From positions 1 through 5,513 of the forward strand of contig QHVY01000069.1 in the NCBI GenBank assembly GCA_003223695.1: a stretch of 5,513 nucleotides of DNA. The letters are read 5' to 3'. The translations under genes and the position numbers were made by a program. Shown here piece after piece: positions 1-5,074 of this stretch (positions are counted from its first letter, which is position 1; each line of letters begins with the position of its first letter). Under the pieces are notes generated by a model. The model was not told the origin of the DNA. It did not search any database and saw only the letters and a list, made by a program, of their open reading frames with translations. This DNA is from Acidobacteriota bacterium (lineage in GTDB: Bacteria; Acidobacteriota; Thermoanaerobaculia; Gp7-AA8).

Positions 1-73
1 CAGCGAGGGGCCTGGAGGGAGGGGTGGCGCGAACGTATCTCTCATGCCGCCCACGCCTCCAGGCCCCTCGCTG
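1..73. repeat. Long inverted repeat (REP-like hairpin) downstream of the permease gene
   Basis: An 18-bp arm at 1-18 (CAGCGAGGGGCCTGGAGG) is repeated as its exact reverse complement at 56-73, around a 37-bp spacer. The spacer can pair further: 22-28 (GGGTGGC) with 46-52 (GCCGCCC), allowing one G-U pair. The result is a long GC-rich stem with a loop at about 29-45. It lies 68 bp beyond the stop of the minus-strand permease gene, so it could stabilise the 3' end of that transcript or help termination. No T-run can be seen, because the downstream side for the minus strand falls outside the window. The clean arms ending at matching CAG/CTG edges suggest a dispersed palindromic unit rather than a simple terminator. 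The element may extend left of base 1. Confidence 0.65.
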
Positions 74-140
74 ATGCTCGGGGCGACAGCGTGGCGCGAT
101 GCCATTCATGTGGGCTTCACCGGCGGGCGCGTTAACCTGC
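74..140. other. Short non-coding spacer between hairpin and permease stop
   Basis: I see no recognisable gene, RNA or site in these 67 bases. A plus-strand reading frame runs open from the window edge to a TGA at 203-205, but it passes through the whole hairpin and 65 bp into the 3' end of the permease gene. Its translation is Gly/Pro/Arg-rich and looks like no known family, so I treat it as chance openness in GC-rich DNA. Confidence 0.4.
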
Positions 141-1103
141 TCAGGACGACGCCTCCGCGACGCGCGACGCTCGATATCGATCGGCGGCCACAGCGAACAC
201 AATGATGACGCCGATGATGATCTCCTGCACGTAATTCGGCCAGCCCATCTGCTGACATCCGTTGCGCAGCAGCGACATCACCAGCGCGCCGATCATCGCG
301 CCGGGAATGCTTCCTTCACCGCCGCTGAGACTTCCTCCGCCGATGACGACGGCGGCGATCACGTCGAGCTCCACGCCGACTGCCACGGTCGGATCCCCTT
401 GCCGCAGCCGCGACATCTGCGTGACGCCGGCAAGTCCGAAAAACAGGCCGGCAATGCCGTAGATCCAGATTTTCAGCCGATCGGTGTGGATGCCGCACGC
501 GCGCGCGGCCAATTCGTTTGAGCCGATCGCGAACACGCGACGCCCGAACACACTGTTGCGCAGGAGGAGCGTCATGACTGCTGCGAGCGCGATCGTCAGC
601 CACACACCCGGCGCGAACAGCATCCACGGCCGGGCGGGAAACGTCACCGCGAGCTCGTTGATCCAAGTCGGCGGCGCGTTCACCGTCTGCTGATTCGCAA
701 AATACTTCGCCACTCCGCGCGCCACGCCTAACATGCCGAGCGTGGCAATGAAGGGGACAACGCGAAGAGTGGTAATCGCCAGGCCGTTGATGAATCCGAC
801 GACTCCGCCGATCGCGATGCCTGCGAAAACTGCGGCGATCGGAGCTATTCCGTTCCGCAGCGCGACGGCGGCCACCACGCTCGCCAGCGCGATCACCGAT
901 CCGACCGACAGGTCGATGCCCCCGCTGATCATCACCACGGTCATGCCGAGGGCACCGATGGCGACGATCACCGTCTGCGCGAGGACGACGCGAAGATTCG
1001 CCGCGGAGAGGTACCGTTCCGGCGATCCGGTAAGCAGCGCGAACAGCAGGGCAACGCCGACGAGGCCAATGACCGGCGCCAGGATGTTCTCCAGGATTTT
1101 CAT
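141..1103 (-). CDS. rbsC: Ribose-type sugar ABC transporter permease (RbsC family)
   Basis: This is an inner-membrane permease of the branched-chain/ribose class (BPD_transp_2) that forms the channel for sugar import with the adjacent ATPase. The protein is 320 residues, close to the usual family length of about 320. It is strongly hydrophobic, with about eight to ten membrane segments. Two family signatures are clear: GMTVVMISGGIDLSVGS at residues 53-69 and ELDVIAAVVIGGGSLSGG at 245-262, the second being the cytoplasmic loop region that contacts the ATPase. I start it at the ATG at 1103-1101, which overlaps the TGA of the ATPase gene (ATGA, 1100-1103). That implies translational coupling, which fits the poor Shine-Dalgarno sequence. 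The frame stays open upstream to 1505, but that part lies antisense-like within the ATPase gene and lacks permease features. The rbs name denotes family; ribose itself is not shown to be the substrate. Confidence 0.93.
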   Translation of the reverse strand: MKILENILAPVIGLVGVALLFALLTGSPERYLSAANLRVVLAQTVIVAIGALGMTVVMISGGIDLSVGSVIALASVVAAVALRNGIAPIAAVFAGIAIGGVVGFINGLAITTLRVVPFIATLGMLGVARGVAKYFANQQTVNAPPTWINELAVTFPARPWMLFAPGVWLTIALAAVMTLLLRNSVFGRRVFAIGSNELAARACGIHTDRLKIWIYGIAGLFFGLAGVTQMSRLRQGDPTVAVGVELDVIAAVVIGGGSLSGGEGSIPGAMIGALVMSLLRNGCQQMGWPNYVQEIIIGVIIVFAVAADRYRASRVAEASS

Positions 1104-2443
1104 CCGACAGCCACTTGCATCACGCTCTCCGGTGTCCAGTCGGACACGGGCCGTGCGGGCGACAGCCGTCCCCGCGTCATCACGGCGATTCGATGGCAAA
1201 CGGCGAAGAGTTCCGGCAGATAGGAGCTGACCATCACGATCGCTTTTCCAGACGCGGCGAGCTTCTCGATCTCCCGGAAAATATCCGCCTTGCTGCCGAT
1301 GTCGATTCCGCGGGCCGGCTCGTCCAGCAGAAGGATGTCCGCATCCTGGTACAGCAGCCGTCCGACCGCGACCTTCTGCTGATTTCCGCCCGAGAGCCGG
1401 AACACGCGGCTTCGCGGTCCCGCTGCCTTCACGCGCAACGTGCGCATCACGTCCTCGGTTTGCTGCGACTGCAGTCGCAAGTTGAGCCAACCCCACCGCG
1501 CGCATTTCGACAACCGGCTCATCGTCACGTTGTCTGCGATCGAGAGCTGCAGCGCGAGCCCTTCCCGCTTCCGATCCTCACTGAGATAGCCTGCGCTCGG
1601 AAGTGCTGCGAAAAGATGGCGAAGAAACTCCGTGCGTCCGGAGCCGATCAACCCGGCGATCCCCAGAATTTCTCCTCGGCGAAGCTGCAAATTGCCGAAT
1701 GAGAGAACAACATCGCGCCGGTTGAGAGCCGGCGCTACGTAGAGCCGGCTCTCAGCCGGCTGCCACTCCCGTCCCACCATCATGGCGATCAGTTGATCGT
1801 CAGTGACCGATTTCAAATCGCCTGACCCGACCGTGCTGCCGTCGCGCAGAACCGTATAACGGCCGGCGATCTCGCGGACCTCTTCCAGAAAATGACTGAT
1901 ATAAATGATTGCGATTCCGCGATCGCGAAGTTGACCGATCAATCGAAAGAGCCGCTCGACGTTCGCGCGCTGCAGGCTACTCGTCGGCTCGTCCATCAAG
2001 ATGATTTGGGCGTCCGACGACAGCGCTCGGCAGATTTCCACGACCTGCTGATCGGCGAGCGACAGCGCGCCGGTGCGCGCGCGCGGATTGATGTCGCTGC
2101 GTCCGAATTCGTCGAGCAGCGCCGCCGCTCGCTCGAGCATCTCTTCTCGTCGCAACCAGCCGTGAGATGTCGGCTCGTCGCCGAGGAGGATGTTTTCGGC
2201 GACAGGAAGGTGAGGACACAACGCGAGTTCCTGATGAATGTAGGCAACGGCGCTTTCGCCGCGAATCTCTCCGGCATCGGGACGCAGGAGTCCCGCAACG
2301 ATATTGAGCAATGTGGTTTTCCCCGCGCCGTTCTCGCCGATGAGCGCGTGCACCTCGCCTGCTTGAATCGCGAGGTCGACTCCAGCGAGAGCAACGGTGG
2401 CGCCGAATCGCTTCTCGATGCCGGTGAGTTGCAACAGAGCCAC
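1100..2443 (-). CDS. rbsA: Tandem sugar ABC transporter ATPase (RbsA/MglA family), compact form
   Basis: This cytoplasmic ATPase with two fused nucleotide-binding domains would energise the RbsC-type permease. In domain 1, Walker A is GENGAGKTT (residues 36-44), the Q-loop region IHQE (69-72), the signature LSLADQQ (127-133), Walker B ILMDEPTS (about 148-155) and the H-loop YISH (181-184). In domain 2 the Walker A is the degenerate GLIGSGRTE (264-272) normal for this family, followed by YLSEDRK (286-292), a strong LSGGNQQK signature (350-357), Walker B ILLLDEPARGID (370-381) and VSS in place of the H-loop histidine. I chose the GTG at 2443 because it gives ALLQLTGIEKRFGA, matching the ALLQL start of E. 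coli RbsA. A TTG at 2509 would add 22 unconvincing residues. At 447 residues it is about 54 shorter than E. coli RbsA (501), with segments missing in both domains. A 44-bp palindrome encodes residues 229-243 of the interdomain linker. The stop overlaps the permease start. Confidence 0.92.
   Translation of the reverse strand: MALLQLTGIEKRFGATVALAGVDLAIQAGEVHALIGENGAGKTTLLNIVAGLLRPDAGEIRGESAVAYIHQELALCPHLPVAENILLGDEPTSHGWLRREEMLERAAALLDEFGRSDINPRARTGALSLADQQVVEICRALSSDAQIILMDEPTSSLQRANVERLFRLIGQLRDRGIAIIYISHFLEEVREIAGRYTVLRDGSTVGSGDLKSVTDDQLIAMMVGREWQPAESRLYVAPALNRRDVVLSFGNLQLRRGEILGIAGLIGSGRTEFLRHLFAALPSAGYLSEDRKREGLALQLSIADNVTMSRLSKCARWGWLNLRLQSQQTEDVMRTLRVKAAGPRSRVFRLSGGNQQKVAVGRLLYQDADILLLDEPARGIDIGSKADIFREIEKLAASGKAIVMVSSYLPELFAVCHRIAVMTRGRLSPARPVSDWTPESVMQVAVG
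1717..1760. repeat. 44-bp near-perfect palindrome inside the rbsA-like coding region
   Basis: The arms GCCGGTTGAGAGCCGGC (1717-1733) and GCCGGCTCTCAGCCGGC (1744-1760) are reverse complements at 16 of 17 positions. The one exception can form a G-U pair. The 10-bp centre holds the perfect palindrome CTACGTAG (1735-1742), whose axis is the same as that of the arms. Overall only two base pairs in the 44-bp unit are not Watson-Crick (1723/1754-55 region and 1734/1743). Read on the minus strand it encodes PAESRLYVAPALNRR, the linker between the two ATPase domains, without breaking the frame. It resembles an extragenic palindromic element captured in a gene. I see no second copy in this window. Confidence 0.85.
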
Positions 2444-2448
2444 TTGGA

Positions 2449-2469
2449 TCAGTTTGTCACAGTCATCAT
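2449..2469 (-). CDS. Possible 6-codon leader ORF ahead of the ATPase gene
   Basis: A minus-strand ATG at 2469-2467 sits 7 nt after AAGG (complement of 2477-2480), a good Shine-Dalgarno placement. It reads MMTVTN and stops with TGA at 2451-2449, only 5 nt before the GTG proposed as the ATPase start. The GTG itself has no convincing Shine-Dalgarno. A translated leader that terminates right at the GTG could deliver ribosomes to it by reinitiation. The peptide is too short to judge by composition, so this remains speculative. Confidence 0.22.
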   Translation of the reverse strand: MMTVTN

Positions 2470-2479
2470 GGCTCAGCCT

Positions 2480-2510
2480 TTTGCAACCTATTCGGCAACT
2501 AAGTTGCAAA
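2480..2510. promoter_or_regulatory. Operator-like nested palindromes
   Basis: Two overlapping symmetric elements lie here. The outer one is TTTGCAAC (2480-2487) paired with GTTGCAAA (2503-2510), perfect over 8 bp with a 15-bp gap. The inner one is GCAACT-A-AGTTGC (2495-2507), perfect over 6 bp with a one-base centre. Three copies of a GCAAC/GTTGC half-site therefore sit within 31 bp in a divergent promoter region, the usual picture for a dimeric repressor. The regulator is not in the window. The motif looks somewhat like boxes bound by Fur- or MarR-superfamily proteins, but I cannot assign it. Confidence 0.45.
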
Positions 2511-2553
2511 TCATTATGACAGCGAGAGAAGGAAGCTGAAGTATTGGAGAAAA

Positions 2554-2559
2554 GAGGAG
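2554..2559 (+). promoter_or_regulatory. Strong ribosome binding site of the secreted-protein gene
   Basis: GAGGAG lies 4 nt before the ATG at 2564, inside a purine-rich run. It is the best Shine-Dalgarno sequence in the window and fixes the start of the downstream gene. Confidence 0.75.
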
Positions 2560-2563
2560 AATT

Positions 2564-3064
2564 ATGAAAAAAACATTATTGCTCGCTGTGCTGATGACGC
2601 TGCTTCCGATTACGCTGGCCTATGCTCAAAGCGGAACTCAGGTCATTGGATTCGGAACGATGTATGGAGTCGATGGGCCATTTATCGACAGCACCTTCAT
2701 TCGAGGCGTGCTTGGTGATGAGCTCCCTTGGGTTGTCGGGAGCGCGCGGGGATCGCTGACCAGCGATGGTCACCTGCGGATGACTGTACGAGGCATCGTG
2801 TTCGCGAACGACCCATCGGTGCCGCCGGAGCTGCGCGGAATCAACGATGAAGCACAATTCCGCGGATTGGTGAGCTGTCTGACCGAGAACGGGAAAAAAA
2901 TCGGCACCGTCAACATCACGACCGTTGGTTTTCCAGCAACGCGTTCGGGGGATTCCAACATCGACACATTCGTCACTCTTCCCGGGCAATGCGTTGCGCC
3001 GATCATTTTTGTGATGTCCGGCTCGGAAGATAAATGGTTCGCTGTGACGGGAGGGGAGCAGTAG
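2564..3064 (+). CDS. Small secreted protein of unknown function
   Basis: I do not recognise a named family. The 166-residue product begins with a classical Sec signal peptide: MKK, a hydrophobic core at residues 5-18, and a cleavage site after AYA (19-21) before Gln22. That leaves a mature protein of about 145 residues in the periplasm or outside the cell. The mature part alternates short hydrophobic strands with Gly/Asp turns, suggesting a beta-rich fold. It holds two cysteines (105 and 143) that could form a disulfide after export. Recognisable segments are DELPWVVGSARGSL (52-65), VPPELRGINDEAQF (86-99) and SGSEDKWFAVTG (152-163). It has a strong ribosome binding site and its own orientation opposite to the sugar genes. 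The next gene, udgX, follows after 12 bp, so the two are probably cotranscribed, but a secreted protein and a DNA-repair protein have no obvious shared role. Confidence 0.85.
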   Translation: MKKTLLLAVLMTLLPITLAYAQSGTQVIGFGTMYGVDGPFIDSTFIRGVLGDELPWVVGSARGSLTSDGHLRMTVRGIVFANDPSVPPELRGINDEAQFRGLVSCLTENGKKIGTVNITTVGFPATRSGDSNIDTFVTLPGQCVAPIIFVMSGSEDKWFAVTGGEQ

Positions 3065-3076
3065 CATTCGCGATGC

Positions 3077-4036
3077 GTGAGAGAAGTTCGCATTGACCCC
3101 AGCTTTGAAAGCTGGCAATCGGCTGCGAGGTCCCTTCTCCGTGAAGGGATCTCGCCCGACGAGGTGCAGTGGAACGACGGCTCGATCGTGCAGTCGTCGC
3201 TGCTGACGCTGAGCGCGCCGCGCGCGGTCGAGCCGGTCACGGAGTATCGCGTGCCCGCCCGCTTTGTGGACATGGCGCGGCGCGCGGCAACGAATGCGGA
3301 TCCGCAGCGCTGGGCGCTCCTGTATCGCGTTTTGTGGCGCATCGTTCGTGAAAATCACGATCTACTCGACGTGGAGCGCGACATCGATGTTGCCCGCCTG
3401 AACGAGCTTTCCCAACCCACCGCCCGCCCGTTCGTGCCGCAGACGCAATCGGTCGATGCGTTGCGCGAAGCAGTGAAAGAATGCCGCGGCTGCGACCTTT
3501 ACAAATATGCGACGCAGGCGGTCTTCAGCCGCGGTCCGCAAGATGCACGCGTTGCGCTCGTCGGCGAGGTTCCCGGCGATCAGGAAGATTTGCGCGGCGC
3601 GCCCTTCGTCGGGCCTGCGGGCGAAGTGCTCGATCGCGCGCTTGCGGAAGTGCAATTGCGGCGCGAGGATTTGTACGTCACGAATGCGGTGAAGCATTTC
3701 AAATTCGAACGCGTCGGAAAGCGACGCATTCACAAGACGCCGGCGCCGGTCGAAGTCGCCGCGTGCCGGCCGTGGCTGGAGAGTGAGCTCGCCCTCGTCC
3801 GCCCAAACATCGTCGTCTGCCTCGGCGCCACCGCCGCGCGATCCATGCTCGGCGATCAGTTTCGTCTCATGAAGCAGCACGGTCAGTGGATTGAAAGCCG
3901 ATGGGCTCCGCGCACGATGGCCACGATTCATCCCTCCGCCGTGCTGCGCGCTGACGATCCGCCGATGCAGGAGCGGAACTACGCGATACTGCGCGATGAC
4001 TTGCGCAAGGTTGCGACAGAGTTGCTCGGTTCCTAG
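3077..4036 (+). CDS. udgX: UdgX-family uracil-DNA glycosylase / uracil-DNA cross-linking protein with N-terminal extension
   Basis: UdgX proteins recognise uracil in DNA and, in the characterised mycobacterial enzyme, stay covalently bound through a histidine. Here the core spans about residues 128-319. CRGC (136-139) plus C230 and C248, spaced C-X17-C, match the four ligands expected for the family-4-type iron-sulfur cluster. The first motif is GEVPGDQEDLRGAPFVGPAG (163-182). The UdgX-specific loop is KRRIHK (215-220), with His219 as the expected covalent residue, and the C-terminal motif is HPSAVLR (285-291). The canonical GEQPG has become GEVPG (Val165). Residues 1-111 resemble the start of DUF4130, which is found fused to UdgX in other bacteria (FESWQSAARSLL at 10-21, RWALLYRVLWRI at 78-89), but the conserved second half of that domain is absent. 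The GTG start is supported by the match of VREVRIDPSFESW to such fusions. The nearest purine-rich Shine-Dalgarno (3049-3058) is 18 nt away, so coupling to the upstream gene is likely. Confidence 0.92.
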   Translation: MREVRIDPSFESWQSAARSLLREGISPDEVQWNDGSIVQSSLLTLSAPRAVEPVTEYRVPARFVDMARRAATNADPQRWALLYRVLWRIVRENHDLLDVERDIDVARLNELSQPTARPFVPQTQSVDALREAVKECRGCDLYKYATQAVFSRGPQDARVALVGEVPGDQEDLRGAPFVGPAGEVLDRALAEVQLRREDLYVTNAVKHFKFERVGKRRIHKTPAPVEVAACRPWLESELALVRPNIVVCLGATAARSMLGDQFRLMKQHGQWIESRWAPRTMATIHPSAVLRADDPPMQERNYAILRDDLRKVATELLGS

Positions 4037-4093
4037 GTTTGCTGAGTTGCTGGGTGCAAAACCGAGCAACCGAGCGACTCAGCAACTAAGCAA
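4021..4093. repeat. 8-bp-period repeat array with inverted halves in the convergent gap
   Basis: The left half reads in 8-mers from 4021: GTTGCTCG, GTTCCTAG, GTTTGCTG, AGTTGCTG. The right half reads from 4062: CCGAGCAA, CCGAGCGA, CTCAGCAA, CTAAGCAA. The right half is the same unit in inverted orientation. Two perfect stems result: 4021-4031 with 4060-4070 (11 bp) and 4039-4047 with 4077-4085 (9 bp). They interlock, so they are alternatives or a pseudoknot. The array supplies the last five codons and stop of udgX and ends next to the stop of the rbsB-like gene at 4094. It could act as a two-way transcription end, though neither side has a T-run. Confidence 0.7.
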
Positions 4094-5074
4094 CTATTTC
4101 AGGTACTTTTCCAACGGCGGATGCAGCAGCTCCTGCGACTGCGGCGTGTCGAGATTCGCCGGCGTAATCAGCGTCACGCCGGTGTCGACGCGCTTCTGAA
4201 TCGGCTTGCCTCCGAGGTGGTCGACGAGTGTTTTGACGCCGAGCTCGCCCATCCGAAAGGGATTCTGCACGATGATGCCCTGCAGTTTTCCGGCGCGCAT
4301 CGCCTGCACAAAGATGTCGCTGGCGTCGAAGCCGATGAAACGGATCTTCCCCGCTTTTCCGGAATCCTCGAGCGCGAGGAGCGTTCCGGCGGTCGATGAT
4401 TCGTTCGGCGTGAACATGCCGTCGATGTCGTTGCCGAATCGATTGAGAAGGTTCTCCGCGGCGCTTTTCGCCGTGTCACGCGTCGCGCCGGCATATTGAT
4501 TCGAGGAAATCACCTGAATCTGCGGATACGTTTTGATCTTGTCGACGAATCCTTTCTCGCGCTGCTCGGTGCTGAAGACGCCTTCCTGATAGCGAAGCAC
4601 CAGCACTCTCCCTTTTCCATTCAGCAGGCGAGCCATTTCGCCGGCAGCGAGCTCGCCACCGTGATAGTTGTTGCTGGCGACAAAGCTGATTGGGTCGTTC
4701 GACTCGAGCGCGGAGTCAATGACGACAGTGGGAATGCCGGCGCGCTTCGCTTCCTCCACGGGCCTAACAAGTGCGTTCTTGTCGAATGGCGCGAGCACAA
4801 TGCCGTTCACACCCTGGGTGAGAAATCCCTCGACCACCTGCACCTGCTGCTCGCGATCGTCCTCGCGCATCGGGCCCTTCCAGATGATGTCGACCTTCAC
4901 GCCCTGCGCAGCCTCGTCGTGCGCCGCTTTCACCGCGCCGGCATGAATGCTTTTCCAGAACTCATGCGTGGAGCCCTGTGGAATCACCGCCAGGGTGAAT
5001 GATTTTGTTTGGGATGTCTGCTCGTGTCGGGCGCACGCGACGACGAGAATGATCGCTGCAACGAGCTTCTTCAT
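4094..5074 (-). CDS. rbsB: Sugar-binding lipoprotein of a ribose-type ABC transporter (RbsB family)
   Basis: This is the substrate-capture component (Peripla_BP_4 family), 326 residues long. The N-terminus MKKLVAAIILVVAC has a lipobox (VVAC) with Cys14 as the lipidated residue, so the protein should be membrane-anchored in the periplasm. Family landmarks are IPQGSTHEFWKSIHAGA (31-47), GVNGIVLAPFDKNAL (88-102), VIDSA (118-122), FTPNES (221-226), FIGFDASD (247-254) and QNPFRMGELG (270-279). By alignment with E. coli RbsB by eye, F39, W40, R172, N224, D250 and Q270 sit at sugar-contact positions. N13 and R90 of RbsB correspond to His37 and Ser121, so the ligand is probably not ribose. The ATG at 5074 overlaps the TGA of the upstream glycosidase-like gene (ATGA, 5071-5074) with only weak Shine-Dalgarno, implying coupling. 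The matching ATPase and permease lie 1.6 kb further on, beyond two genes on the other strand. Confidence 0.92.
   Translation of the reverse strand: MKKLVAAIILVVACARHEQTSQTKSFTLAVIPQGSTHEFWKSIHAGAVKAAHDEAAQGVKVDIIWKGPMREDDREQQVQVVEGFLTQGVNGIVLAPFDKNALVRPVEEAKRAGIPTVVIDSALESNDPISFVASNNYHGGELAAGEMARLLNGKGRVLVLRYQEGVFSTEQREKGFVDKIKTYPQIQVISSNQYAGATRDTAKSAAENLLNRFGNDIDGMFTPNESSTAGTLLALEDSGKAGKIRFIGFDASDIFVQAMRAGKLQGIIVQNPFRMGELGVKTLVDHLGGKPIQKRVDTGVTLITPANLDTPQSQELLHPPLEKYLK

Larger units (their letters stand above)
2444..2563. promoter_or_regulatory. Divergent intergenic promoter region
   Basis: These 120 bases separate the minus-strand ATPase gene from the plus-strand secreted-protein gene, so both promoters should lie here. 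The stretch is visibly more AT-rich than the flanking genes. For the minus strand, CATAAT (complement of 2512-2517) could be a -10 element, which would put the transcription start inside the palindrome at 2480-2510. I find no well-matched -35 for either direction, so exact promoters are not called. Confidence 0.45.

Noticed and set aside
1..205. Plus-strand frame open from the window edge to TGA 203-205, possibly the end of a gene
   Set aside because: It runs through the whole inverted repeat and 65 bp antisense into the permease gene, and the peptide is low-complexity with no recognisable family.
1104..1505. Open extension of the permease frame upstream of its ATG
   Set aside because: It overlaps the well-supported ATPase gene on the same strand in another frame, is Arg/Gly-rich, and has no membrane or permease features; the ATGA overlap gives the natural start.
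2444..2509. TTG at 2509 as the ATPase start
   Set aside because: The extra 22 residues do not resemble RbsA proteins, and the codons run through the operator-like palindrome; the GTG at 2443 matches the family N-terminus.
1892..2539. Long plus-strand frame opposite the ATPase gene
   Set aside because: It is a complement shadow of a gene with clear ABC motifs; composition is Arg/Glu-rich with no domain.
2576..3358. Long minus-strand frame opposite the secreted-protein and udgX genes
   Set aside because: It crosses two genes with strong evidence (signal peptide, UdgX motifs) and reads as Arg/His-rich shadow sequence.
4021..4093. Classical rho-independent terminator
   Set aside because: Stems are present but no T-run follows on either strand, and the 8-bp periodicity explains the symmetry better.
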